From Planococcus plakortidis (lineage in GTDB: Bacteria > Bacillota > Bacilli > Bacillales_A > Planococcaceae): a stretch of 64,000 nt of DNA. Under the pieces are notes generated by a model. That model did no database searches, was not told the DNA's origin, and saw only the letters and a program-made list of their open reading frames with translations. Shown here piece after piece: positions 44,341 through 52,367 of the stretch. Position numbers and translations under genes: made by a program. Every line of letters begins with the position of its first letter. Within the stretch, counting starts at the first letter, position 1. The stretch is from positions 774,501 through 838,500 of the forward strand of contig NZ_CP016539.2 of the NCBI RefSeq assembly GCF_001687605.2, written 5' to 3'.

Positions 44341-46293
44341 TCATTTGAAATAAATTATATCTTTCCAATCAAATTGTTTATCTGTAATCCCTAATCTTTG
44401 AGCAGGTGTCAAAACCTTTTTATCCGCTGATTTAAAAGGGCGACAAAAGTTGTAGTAAGTTCTTAGAATTGTAATCGCAAATTGAGCATACTTCGGATTG
44501 AAGTTAGCGTAAATATAGCTCTTCTTATCACCACGAGCTGTTGTTAATGGTCTTTCAAGAGATGATATATAACGTCTTATCTGTTGAATAAAGCTATTGG
44601 TCGAATGGTCATTAACATTTAATAGCATCTTTGCGATTTCGTTTGGTTCCAGAGCAGATAAATCCGTTCTACAATCAACTGAATAAAATCCTTTATCCTT
44701 AGTGGCTAATGGATGTTTGATAGGGTTATCGGCATATTTGCGATATCTTTCTCCATCTTTACTAATAGCCTCTTCGTGGAATTGATGACTTGTTAGTAAT
44801 TCAGTTAGATAATGAGATGCCAAAGTCCGTAGAAACTTTGTTTTGAATCCTCTGATATCTCCCCAATCGAGCAGTTCTGCTTTTGCTTGTCCGAATTCTT
44901 TTAAGCATTGTTTTCTGCTTTTCGTCTTGTTAACTTGGCAAATAAAATGATGTGCATCGCTCAACCTTAATTCTTTCGTGAATACTCTATAAAAGGCGTT
45001 TCTAATAGAGAAGTCATCATCACTAATCATTCGCCATTCGTCGGCATTAACCATTTGTTTAATTAACCAATAGTGAGCAGTTGTAGTATAAGGAGCATCA
45101 ACATTTAAACCATCGACAAATCTACTCCTATTAGTAATTTTCCCTAATTCGTGAAGATAAGCATTCCTATTTTCGCTATCGTTAGCGGATGGTTCTTGTG
45201 GATAATAAGACCAATCTAACCTATCATTTTTACGACTAAAAGTATTGAGATGGTCTTCTTTGAATTTTCTTGTATCTTCATTTAATTCATCCATTGAAAT
45301 ATTCCAATCATAGGCAACATCAGAACGGAACACATATCTTGATAAGACCTCAGCAGATACAACTATATACGTTTGCATATTAAGGTCTTCAAACCCCGTA
45401 TATTTCTTTGAACCTTGTCCTTTCTTACGGACGTTATTTAGGTAGTAGTGCATCTTGTCCGTATTAAGCCACATCTCGTTAAATTTCTTTGTTTGAAGGG
45501 GTTGTGTCTCATATCGTTCTAAAAACTCCAAACAACGCCTATACAGCCACTCCAGCTTATGATAGTAGGTTCCAACTCCAATTCCTAAAATATCACAAGT
45601 ACGACTGACTGAAACCCTTCCAACAACCATCTTAGCGAACATTGGAAGAATGGTGTTCTTTTGTTGGTGATAAGTAGTGGTTTCTTCTCTTTTTGGTAGA
45701 ACATTAGTGAACTTCTTACACGCCTTACATTGATAGCGTTGAGATTTGCCCCTACTTTTCCCCCTTTTGTAAAATTGCTTCGGCTCATTGAATGGGGTTG
45801 ATTCTTCTTCCGAGCAGCCTTCTTTATGAAATTGATAATCTGGCTCAACATCTTGGATGCTATTGATTTCTATAAGGCGTTTAATTTCTTCAACAACAGA
45901 CCAATTAGATAAAGGGGTTACTGTACAGTTTTGCGATACACCTCTGCCAATAGGATTGTCATTGCAGTACATACCTTTATGACCTTTATCTTTGGAACTA
46001 CCAGTCATTTTATATCGACTTGGTTTCCCTTTTACATCTTTGAATTTGTGCTGTTCTTTCCCAAAATTACAACAAAACGGATTGATGCAGTAATTATATT
46101 GAATGGGATATTCAGAACCGTTCCATTTAAAAGACGTTGGCAAGAACAACATTTTGTTATACCTTGTTGCAAATCGTTTTGGAGTTAATAAATCATATTG
46201 TTTAGCCCTATCTTTTAATTCTTCGTTTGAAATCGGAATTTTAACATCTACAATTTCATCTTCCTTCGTGGCTAATCTTTTAAGCTTGGTCAT
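44341..46293 (-). CDS. Large DDE-type transposase with zinc-ribbon N-terminus
   Basis: 650 residues. A Cys-rich N-terminal region (CINPFCCNFG...) is followed by a second zinc ribbon near 200 (YQCKACKKF) and an HTH (VSVSRTCDILGIGVGTYYHKLEWLYRR), an arrangement like IS1/IS1595-superfamily proteins but much longer. Candidate catalytic acidic residues are in MWLNTDKMHYY, MISDDDF and downstream Glu. The C-terminus (FNPKYAQFAITILRTYYNFCRPFKSADKKVLTPAQRLGIT) resembles the end of integrase-like transposases. The exact family is not known to me. ATG is 6 bp after the small ORF. Confidence 0.8.
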   Translation of the reverse strand: MTKLKRLATKEDEIVDVKIPISNEELKDRAKQYDLLTPKRFATRYNKMLFLPTSFKWNGSEYPIQYNYCINPFCCNFGKEQHKFKDVKGKPSRYKMTGSSKDKGHKGMYCNDNPIGRGVSQNCTVTPLSNWSVVEEIKRLIEINSIQDVEPDYQFHKEGCSEEESTPFNEPKQFYKRGKSRGKSQRYQCKACKKFTNVLPKREETTTYHQQKNTILPMFAKMVVGRVSVSRTCDILGIGVGTYYHKLEWLYRRCLEFLERYETQPLQTKKFNEMWLNTDKMHYYLNNVRKKGQGSKKYTGFEDLNMQTYIVVSAEVLSRYVFRSDVAYDWNISMDELNEDTRKFKEDHLNTFSRKNDRLDWSYYPQEPSANDSENRNAYLHELGKITNRSRFVDGLNVDAPYTTTAHYWLIKQMVNADEWRMISDDDFSIRNAFYRVFTKELRLSDAHHFICQVNKTKSRKQCLKEFGQAKAELLDWGDIRGFKTKFLRTLASHYLTELLTSHQFHEEAISKDGERYRKYADNPIKHPLATKDKGFYSVDCRTDLSALEPNEIAKMLLNVNDHSTNSFIQQIRRYISSLERPLTTARGDKKSYIYANFNPKYAQFAITILRTYYNFCRPFKSADKKVLTPAQRLGITDKQFDWKDIIYFK

Positions 46294-46299
46294 TGTCTA

Positions 46300-46536
46300 T
46301 CAACCCACTCTATCTTTGATACCCATTTTTTCAACAATCCGCTTATTACTTCGCTTGTTGGCAATCCATTCAATAAACTTCTTATCGTCTAAAATGTTCA
46401 ATAAGAATTCATCCACTGCTTCGCTTTCAGTACGCTCTGCATATTCAGCGTATTGCTTAACTATCACCCTTACTTGCTCTGATATTTCCCAATCCACAGA
46501 CTTAGCGTTCTTATTTTTTGGCTCAAGAAATTGCAT
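46300..46536 (-). CDS. Small transposon protein upstream of the transposase
   Basis: 78 residues from MQFLEPKNKNAKSVDWEISEQ, preceded by AAAAGGGGTG; a longer frame reaches 46596 but lacks a spaced ribosome binding site. Helical (VRVIVKQYAEYAERTESEAVDEFLLNILDDKKFIEWI), Lys/Glu rich, with the look of a ribbon-helix-helix or accessory DNA-binding protein. It ends 6 bp before the transposase start, so it probably regulates or assists it. Confidence 0.65.
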   Translation of the reverse strand: MQFLEPKNKNAKSVDWEISEQVRVIVKQYAEYAERTESEAVDEFLLNILDDKKFIEWIANKRSNKRIVEKMGIKDRVG

Positions 46537-46746
46537 AGGAAAATGCACCCCTTTTTGCTTAGTAAATTGTAACCATTTTAACACACCAATTTGCATTCCT
46601 ACAATAATTATTTCACGTTCGCATTTTTATATACATTTTAACTTACATTTTGTGGTGTAAATTAACAACAAACGTTGATTTAACAATAAAAAACGAGTAT
46701 CAAATTCAGTTGCAATTTGATACTCATTTAGGTTTACATTTTCACT

Positions 46747-46773
46747 TTTTGTACTCCAAAACTGAACTACTTA
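46747..46773 (-). repeat. Right terminal inverted repeat (27 bp)
   Basis: Exact reverse complement of the left repeat, ending CTGAACTACTTA. CATTTT boxes (AAAATG inverted) lie inside it. Confidence 0.9.
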
Positions 46774-46782
46774 CTAGAAGAG
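46774..46782. repeat. Right 9-bp direct repeat, CTAGAAGAG
   Basis: Matches 43490-43498 in the same orientation; probable target-site duplication. Confidence 0.85.
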
Positions 46783-46805
46783 AGCATCCTCTTTATATAA
46801 ACCCA

Positions 46806-47276
46806 TTAATTTTCCACAACATCGATCAAGTCAGTATGTATTTCTATAAAGTAATTTTCCAATAAAGTTTCTATTTTCCCATTCTCTGCGTAATACGCAT
46901 TGTCCGCGGACTCTACCTTACTGTAAAAATTCTCTTCCTCAATTTCATTCTCTTCCAGAGCTTGGTACAGTTGCCACAAGTGCTCAAGGTAAGTCTTTTC
47001 AACGACGGCATAATCAGCAGCGCCGATTTTTTCCAGGATGTTTACAAGTTCTTCCCGATACTGTTGGATCCCAACTTCCTTGATATAATCTCCCAGCCAA
47101 TGGAGGAGCATTTCATGTCCGCCACTTTCGAGCTCTGAATAATAATGATATACAACCCACGCTTCATTGACTCTCTTGCTTTCAAACGGGAAATCCTTTT
47201 CGCTAATCACACGAATAACAGCATTCCATATATCATCATTGGTCATCAATTCTTTTCTATTCATTTTCAGCTTCAC
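46806..47276 (-). CDS. DUF4375/DMP19-like hypothetical protein
   Basis: 156 residues from GTG at 47276, which is ~6 bp after GGAGGGAC; a longer frame starts at 47330. All-helical: VNEAWVVYHYYSELESGGHEMLLHW, then EELVNILEKIGAADYAVVEKTYLEHL, a pattern I associate with DUF4375 (DMP19-like) proteins of unknown function. The hairpin that ended this gene was split by the transposon insertion. Confidence 0.6.
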   Translation of the reverse strand: MKLKMNRKELMTNDDIWNAVIRVISEKDFPFESKRVNEAWVVYHYYSELESGGHEMLLHWLGDYIKEVGIQQYREELVNILEKIGAADYAVVEKTYLEHLWQLYQALEENEIEEENFYSKVESADNAYYAENGKIETLLENYFIEIHTDLIDVVEN

Positions 47277-47446
47277 AATCGTCCCTCCAAATGTATGCAG
47301 TGAGCAGTTCTTTGCAGATATTTGAATCAATACTCAGTTCGCCATTCTCCAGGAAAATCCTCTTAAGACCTTCTTTGAAAAATGAAGAGTTTCAATTATC
47401 ATCAAAAGTAATTTATAGAGCTGACGATTGAGTTTTTCTAAATTCT

Positions 47447-47478
47447 GAATGTAACATAATCCTAATTAAGTTACATTC
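47447..47478. repeat. Palindromic repeat GAATGTAACTTA, copy 3
   Basis: Arms GAATGTAACaTA and TAAGTTACATTC (one mismatch) with an 8-nt loop. Not beside any gene end. Confidence 0.82.
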
Positions 47479-47793
47479 AATCTCCCAATTTCATTCGCTT
47501 TGTTAGAAAATCCATCGAAATCATTTTCAAACGAACATATGATACATTCAAAAGGCGGTGCCATAAGGTTTGAAAACTCGAATTTCAATAGTATTTGGGT
47601 TTACCTATCAAGCGTTATGGAAAGAAAAAAAGCTTGTAAATCCGGTATTGGAATTATTTAAGCCGTTATTAACCAGATTCGTATTTGCAGCGAAACGATT
47701 GCTGCTTATGAGGTGATTCCACGGACACTACATGGTTGAGGCAGGATGTGTGATACTAAATATCACTCAAGACCATAAGAAGGAGATTATTGA
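47479..47793 (+). other. Gap with a possible gene remnant
   Basis: No convincing gene. A 48-codon frame from TTG at 47570 to TGA at 47716 encodes a basic, hydrophobic peptide (RISIVFGFTYQALWKEKKLVNPVLELFKPLL); it has no clear ribosome binding site and may be a decayed fragment. Confidence 0.3.
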
Positions 47794-48453
47794 ATGTTAT
47801 TTAGAGGCTTTAATTTTCAAGATCGCTCACCACAACATCATAAACCTAAACAAAGTCAGTTTTATGTGGAAACCAACTGCATTGTGTATCTCTTTGAACA
47901 GTTTTTACCTAAATTTCAGTTTGATGATGTAAATAGTGTCCGATTTGAGTGTTACCCAAATGCCGAATTGGCTTGTCAACCTGTCATCATGGATGGATTA
48001 CTACCTGTAACGATCCCCTACGATGTAAGTGATTTTTACCAGCTATCCGATTTAGAGAAAAAGAAAAAGACACTTGATCTAATGATGGATGGACTACAGG
48101 TTATCTGTAAAGACAGGGGTTGGAATGAAGAGCCATTTTTATATGCGTATCAAAAGGTAGTCGAAAATAATTACACATTCAAAAAAACGTATAAAAACCC
48201 CAAATCAAGTCCTAATCGTAAATTGAGAGCGAAAATCGAAATAGAGGTTGGGATATATGACTGTACGGCTTCATTAGTGATTGAAGATAAGCAACAAAAG
48301 CATATCTATTCAGAAGTCCTTTATCAAACAGAGCCAATATTCGACTTGCTCTATCCATTATTAGGAGATATTAAATGGATGAGTAATGATGAAGTCAGAG
48401 TTCATGAAAGAAAACCATGCGAATATCAGTTTAAAACAGCTTATTTACAGTGA
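47794..48453 (+). CDS. Hypothetical protein
   Basis: 219 residues, soluble, ATG after AAGGAGATTATTG. Begins MLFRGFNFQDRSPQHHKPKQSQFYVETNC and ends RKPCEYQFKTAYLQ. Mixed alpha/beta with no motif I recognise. AT-rich, in the accessory zone. No clear terminator follows. Confidence 0.6.
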   Translation: MLFRGFNFQDRSPQHHKPKQSQFYVETNCIVYLFEQFLPKFQFDDVNSVRFECYPNAELACQPVIMDGLLPVTIPYDVSDFYQLSDLEKKKKTLDLMMDGLQVICKDRGWNEEPFLYAYQKVVENNYTFKKTYKNPKSSPNRKLRAKIEIEVGIYDCTASLVIEDKQQKHIYSEVLYQTEPIFDLLYPLLGDIKWMSNDEVRVHERKPCEYQFKTAYLQ

Positions 48454-48533
48454 AGAAAAAAGCGCAAATTCATATGTTAGAACTTCGACAAAAATATTTT
48501 ACCGATGATCGATAGAGTCCTTAATCGTCAAAA

Positions 48534-48556
48534 GGAAAAGTGTACTTTTTAGAACG
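48534..48556. repeat. Decayed copy of the AAAAGTGTACTTTT palindrome
   Basis: GGAAAAGTGTACTTTTTAGAACG retains the core and right arm seen at 41871 and 49984, with the left arm lost. Confidence 0.5.
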
Positions 48557-48639
48557 GAGAGCAAAATAGATGATGCAAAGTAAAGTCTCGCGAAACATAA
48601 TGAAAACTTAGGTTTTTGGCTATGAATAGTAGTTCGAAG

Positions 48640-48876
48640 CTACCATTCTGCGATGATATATTCACCCCACCCAGTCTCTTGAATTTCTTCTGATGAAGGA
48701 TCTATGGTTTCCTTAATATTTATATTTAATTGTGCGTGCAATGGATGGTACCATTCGCTATCACACTCTGAGCACTGTACCCAATATCGGTTCGTACCTT
48801 TAGCTTTCACGATAGTAGCCCATCCTTGATCGCAAACCTTGCACCAAGCAACTTTGTTTTTGAATTTTTCATTCAA
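48640..48876 (-). CDS. Small zinc-ribbon-like protein
   Basis: 78 residues. Two Cys pairs (WCKVCDQGW and VQCSECDSEWYHP) about 20 residues apart suggest a zinc ribbon. The acidic C-terminal third (ETIDPSSEEIQETGWGEYIIAEW) is probably a separate helix. AAAGGAAG lies upstream of the ATG. Function unknown. Confidence 0.65.
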   Translation of the reverse strand: MNEKFKNKVAWCKVCDQGWATIVKAKGTNRYWVQCSECDSEWYHPLHAQLNINIKETIDPSSEEIQETGWGEYIIAEW

Positions 48877-48975
48877 CTAAATCTTCCTTTCTCAACCAGT
48901 CAAATTACTTATATGGTCTCCATTAATTATACAAGAATGCCTTATTTAATATTCTGCTTTAACAATATAAAAGAG

Positions 48976-49005
48976 TAGTTTACATATCATGTGTTTTATC
49001 GGAAG
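48976..49005. repeat. TATCGGAAG repeat, copy 1
   Basis: TAGTTTACATATCATGTG...TTATCGGAAG; related copies at 53093 and 54418, and a weaker one near 42831. Confidence 0.6.
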
Positions 49006-49021
49006 TTGTATGAACACAAAA

Positions 49022-49066
49022 TGGAGAAAAGCGGCCAATCAAAGCGTCTCTTTTCTCCAGTTTTTT
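49022..49066 (+). terminator. Orphan terminator-like hairpin
   Basis: TGGAGAAAAG and CTTTTCTCCA pair across an 18-nt loop, followed by TTTTTT. The nearest plus-strand gene ended 570 bp earlier, so what it terminates is unclear. Confidence 0.6.
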
Positions 49067-49213
49067 CGTCAAGGTATATTTACGAGCAGATTTATTCTGA
49101 CATAAAAAAGATAAGAGATATTAGAAAATTTTGATATAATATTAAAAGGGAGAAATATCCCTGCTAATTTATGTAAGTTAGGCTTAGGAAACAATACGGA
49201 GGAGGACATTCAG

Positions 49214-49834
49214 ATGATGGAAGAAACGCGCATGCCGCCTGAAGCAGCCATATTTGGAACAGCAAACGGCGTATTTTTCATGGCGATATTCGGCACATTA
49301 TGGGCATACACTGGCATTATGGGTTTGCAATGGCCGGGAGGAACGCAAACAGCATTGCTTATCATTGCACTATTAATCGGAATCGCTTTGTGCACAACGG
49401 GCTTTCTGCTGCTGCGATCGGGAAGGAAGTTTTCTGGCACCAGCGCTGGTTCAAAGTCCGGAAAAAAACAGCGCAATGCATTTAATCTTATTTTCGCTGC
49501 TGAAGGGATTGCCATCGCAATTGCCATCTTTGTTTGTAACGCGACACAAATTACGCAACTCATTCCAATTATCGTGGCGTTGATTGTTGGTGTGCACTTT
49601 TTCCCATTGGCTTCACTTTTCGGCGTTCGTGTTTATCATCTGACGGGGGGACTGATTTGTGCAATCGCTCTCGTCGCCTGGATTTTTATTCCGGAGAGAA
49701 TTTCGATTGGCGGATATGAAGCAAATGCATACATGACGGTAGTTGGCCTGGGGTCTGCACTGGTCCTATGGCTCACGTCTTTGCAGATTGTCCGTATCGG
49801 CAGGGGAATTGTTCAGAATGCAGAAGCACGTTAA
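49214..49834 (+). CDS. Six-helix membrane protein, hypothetical
   Basis: 206 residues, ATGATG 8 bp after GGAGGAGG. About six hydrophobic helices (FFMAIFGTLWAYTGIMGL, ALLIIALLIGIALCTTGFLLL, NLIFAAEGIAIAIAIFVC, LIPIIVALIVGVHFFPLASLF, TGGLICAIALVAWIFI, MTVVGLGSALVLWLTSL). I do not recognise a family. Higher G+C than its neighbours in this zone. Confidence 0.72.
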   Translation: MMEETRMPPEAAIFGTANGVFFMAIFGTLWAYTGIMGLQWPGGTQTALLIIALLIGIALCTTGFLLLRSGRKFSGTSAGSKSGKKQRNAFNLIFAAEGIAIAIAIFVCNATQITQLIPIIVALIVGVHFFPLASLFGVRVYHLTGGLICAIALVAWIFIPERISIGGYEANAYMTVVGLGSALVLWLTSLQIVRIGRGIVQNAEAR

Positions 49835-49983
49835 TTCGAACAAAATTGGAGTTAAGAGATGGAGCCCGAAAAGCTTCTTCTCTATATTGATAAGCTCTTT
49901 TCTATGTATGAATTGTACTAAATCCAGTTACATATAATTGCTTATCTGAAGGAAAGAAGTGATGGAATAAGCTTCTTTCCTTT

Positions 49984-50012
49984 CGTTCGTGTAAGTGTAC
50001 TTTTACGAACGC
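49984..50012. repeat. AAGTGTACTTTT palindrome upstream of the MerR gene
   Basis: CGTTCGT-TAAGTGTACTTTT-ACGAACG, nearly perfect palindrome, same core as 41871-41902. It is 58 bp upstream of the -35 box, so it is probably an upstream terminator/repeat rather than the MerR operator. Confidence 0.7.
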
Positions 50013-50069
50013 TTTCTAGACCAAGGATTCATATGCTTGTAAAATTCACAGAATAGTGAATGGCGCCTG

Positions 50070-50100
50070 TTGACTATTCCGTTTGCGGTAGAGTTATACT
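50070..50100 (+). promoter_or_regulatory. Promoter of the MerR gene with long spacer
   Basis: TTGACT at 50070-50075 and TATACT at 50095-50100 are 19 bp apart. Such stretched spacers are the hallmark of MerR-controlled promoters, suggesting autoregulation. Confidence 0.6.
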
Positions 50101-50129
50101 GAAAAGGAAAGAACTATCGGAGGTGTCTT

Positions 50130-50870
50130 ATGTATAGTATTGGAAAAGTAGCAAAAGAATTTAACCTGACTGTTCGGACATTGCGCTATTACGATGAAAT
50201 CGATTTATTGACACCTTCCCGAATTGCAGATTCAGGTTATCGTTATTATTCAAAAGAAGATATTCTAGTTCTGCAGCGAGTTATTGCCTTAAAGAAACTA
50301 GGATTTCAATTGGAACAGGTTAAATCTATTTTGAATGAAAATGACTGGGAGGATATTTTTGAAGAGCAATTGATTATTATTGCAAAAGAAAAAGCACACC
50401 TTGATTATTTGGAAAAAATGCTTAGGTTAACCCAGCAACTATCTTTTATTGAACAAGACATAAATTGGACCAACCTATTCCATTACATAGGACAAACGGA
50501 AGAAGATCAAGTTAAGCAAATGGCTTATTTGAAAGAATTCTTTAGTGAAAAAGAGAGGGAGGTTTTTAACAATCCCCTATTTCATATGGGTGAGAAGGAA
50601 TCTATGGAAATAGTTTACTTATTGAGAATAGCCAGGGAACAGAAATATGAAAATCCAAGCTCGATGAAATCTCAGACCTTGGCTAGAAAACTTGTTTTGT
50701 TTCTTGATGAGGCGTTTAACGGTGATAAAGAACTAATCGAAAAGTATTGGAGGCTACAAAAGGAAGCACCAGAAAAAGGCGGATTAATTTTGGTGGAAGA
50801 AAACGTAATTGAATATATTGATAAAATTATCGATTTTTACGAAGCAAATGAGTTTAAAAATGAGGAGTGA
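50130..50870 (+). CDS. MerR-family transcriptional regulator
   Basis: 246 residues. N-terminal MerR HTH and wing: MYSIGKVAKEFNLTVRTLRYYDEIDLLTPSRIADSGYRYYSKEDILVLQRVIALKKLGFQLEQVKSIL. The dimerisation helix is followed by a ~130-residue C-terminal effector domain, as in TipAS/multidrug-sensing members. RBS CGGAGGTG. Likely controls itself and the CPBP protein gene 93 bp downstream. Confidence 0.88.
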   Translation: MYSIGKVAKEFNLTVRTLRYYDEIDLLTPSRIADSGYRYYSKEDILVLQRVIALKKLGFQLEQVKSILNENDWEDIFEEQLIIIAKEKAHLDYLEKMLRLTQQLSFIEQDINWTNLFHYIGQTEEDQVKQMAYLKEFFSEKEREVFNNPLFHMGEKESMEIVYLLRIAREQKYENPSSMKSQTLARKLVLFLDEAFNGDKELIEKYWRLQKEAPEKGGLILVEENVIEYIDKIIDFYEANEFKNEE

Positions 50871-50963
50871 ATTGAACAAAGGAAACGAGCGGAAGCCCTA
50901 AAGGCTGAGAGGAAAAAGTCGGAAGAAATTTTTATATCGGCAAGCAAACAAAGGAGGAAAGAC

Positions 50964-51821
50964 ATGATAAATACATCGAAGAACTCTTACTTAATTTATA
51001 TAACCATAGTCATTCTTGTAGTATCCTCTATATGGATTATTCTATCGAATAACGGGCGTATCATCGTCAGTGCAGACTTTGATGATTCGCTTTTACTGTG
51101 GCATCACTGGTTAATAGTCGGGTTACCTTTTATTATTTTATATTTGTTACCATATAAAAACCCAAAAATCCTCTCCTTACAAGAGGAAGAAAAACAGACT
51201 CTAAAATCACAAACGCATTATCTATTGATTGCTGCTCTTTTTTATTTTCTCGCTCTAATTATAACGCCTGCTGAACATGTTTTTGACTTTTTTTATATTT
51301 ACAAACTTGTTTTTCTGCTTTTTGTTCCTCTTATAATTTTCAAATGGAAACCAAAAATAAAACTTCACAGACATTCTGCAAAAAAACAGTGGAAATTTGC
51401 CCTCATACCCGTTGTCGTATGGATATTTATGTATTTTTTCAGTCCATGGAGTTCTTCAGAGTCGAATACATACGAAATGAATTTTCTTATTTTATTGACC
51501 GGTGCTTTAGTTTCTTTTTTGCTTAACAGTGTTCTGGAAGAATTATTTTATCGTGTTTGGTTACAAACTCGATTGGAGATTTTTTTAGGAACATGGCCGG
51601 CCATTTGTGTAACTGCTTTGTTATGGGCTGTTTGGCACGTGACTATACAGAGCGCAGGCAGTTTTGATGTGACATTAGCAAATTCCATTGCTAATCATGG
51701 ACTCATGGGATTATTTTTGGGGCTTTTATGGTCAAAATATCGAAATTTTTGGGTTCTCATCATTGTTCATGGATTAACAAATTTCCCTCTGGAGATTATT
51801 AGTAGACTGCTAGGGAACTAA
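50964..51821 (+). CDS. CPBP-family intramembrane protease (Abi-like)
   Basis: 285 residues, about eight transmembrane helices. The three CPBP motifs are present: VLEELFYRVWLQTRL (EExxxR with the catalytic Glu pair), ALLWAVWHVT (conserved His) and IANHGLMGLFLGLLWSKYRN. The last His is in IIVHGLTNF. Such proteins cut prenylated or other membrane peptides and are linked to bacteriocin immunity and maturation; no bacteriocin gene is evident here. AAAGGAGG before ATG. Downstream of MerR, ended by a strong hairpin. Confidence 0.88.
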   Translation: MINTSKNSYLIYITIVILVVSSIWIILSNNGRIIVSADFDDSLLLWHHWLIVGLPFIILYLLPYKNPKILSLQEEEKQTLKSQTHYLLIAALFYFLALIITPAEHVFDFFYIYKLVFLLFVPLIIFKWKPKIKLHRHSAKKQWKFALIPVVVWIFMYFFSPWSSSESNTYEMNFLILLTGALVSFLLNSVLEELFYRVWLQTRLEIFLGTWPAICVTALLWAVWHVTIQSAGSFDVTLANSIANHGLMGLFLGLLWSKYRNFWVLIIVHGLTNFPLEIISRLLGN

Positions 51822-51830
51822 TCCCCATTT

Positions 51831-51876
51831 AAACACGAACATCTAATTTTATTGCGAATTAGATGTTCGTGTTTAA
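51831..51876 (+). terminator. Terminator of merR-CPBP operon
   Basis: AAACACGAACATCTAATT pairs perfectly with AATTAGATGTTCGTGTTT across 8 nt; the T-run is short. Confidence 0.8.
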
Positions 51877-51929
51877 TTAAATTGTTTAATATACCAGCTT
51901 GAAACTACTACTTTTTTCAGAAAACACAC

Positions 51930-52295
51930 TTATTCTAACGTTAAGTTCATTCGTCTGATTTCAACCCCTTCTTCGAGGAGCAAGATGTCGGCTGATTCAT
52001 CAGAAATCCATTCAATATCTATGGTCGTGTTCTCTTTGCCTTCCGGGTCAATATTGATACTGCTCATTCTATTTCTTGATTGATCCTCATTTTTTCCGTA
52101 GTAGGCTTTATGCGCTTTCCCGTCTATTTCCGCTTCAACTAGTTCAATTCGCCATTCTTCATTTGGAGAGACACTGATCAATTCCTTCCTCGGATCTGAT
52201 GATTCACTAGACTCTTCTGTCGTAAACGCAAAATAGCCAAAGTATCCGAATACAGCTAATACAATGACGCCTAAACAGCCGATCAACCATTTCAT
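51930..52295 (-). CDS. Membrane-anchored hypothetical protein
   Basis: 121 residues from MKWLIGCLGVIVLAVFGYFGYFAF at 52295, with AGGAGTGG 7 bp upstream. One N-terminal transmembrane segment, then a short linker rich in Glu and Ser (TTEESSESSD) and a compact extracellular domain (SVSPNEEWRIELVEAEIDGKAHKAYYG) of a kind seen in many small Bacillus surface proteins of unknown function. Confidence 0.7.
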   Translation of the reverse strand: MKWLIGCLGVIVLAVFGYFGYFAFTTEESSESSDPRKELISVSPNEEWRIELVEAEIDGKAHKAYYGKNEDQSRNRMSSINIDPEGKENTTIDIEWISDESADILLLEEGVEIRRMNLTLE

Positions 52296-52367
52296 GTTAA
52301 TTCCACTCCTTTCGTTCCCAATAAATACGTACAAACACTGAAAAAGTTACAAAAAAACCGGACTCTT

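Larger units (their letters stand above)
43499..46773. mobile_element. 3.3-kb transposon carrying a trimethoprim-resistance gene
   Basis: Bounded by perfect 27-bp inverted repeats and a 9-bp direct repeat outside them. Contents: a dfr gene on the plus strand, then a 650-residue transposase and a 78-residue ORF on the minus strand. AT-rich relative to its surroundings. Rejoining the flanks across one copy of the direct repeat gives a hairpin with 18-bp arms, showing the empty site. Subterminal AAAATG boxes at both ends are candidate transposase-binding sites. I cannot name the element family. Confidence 0.9.
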
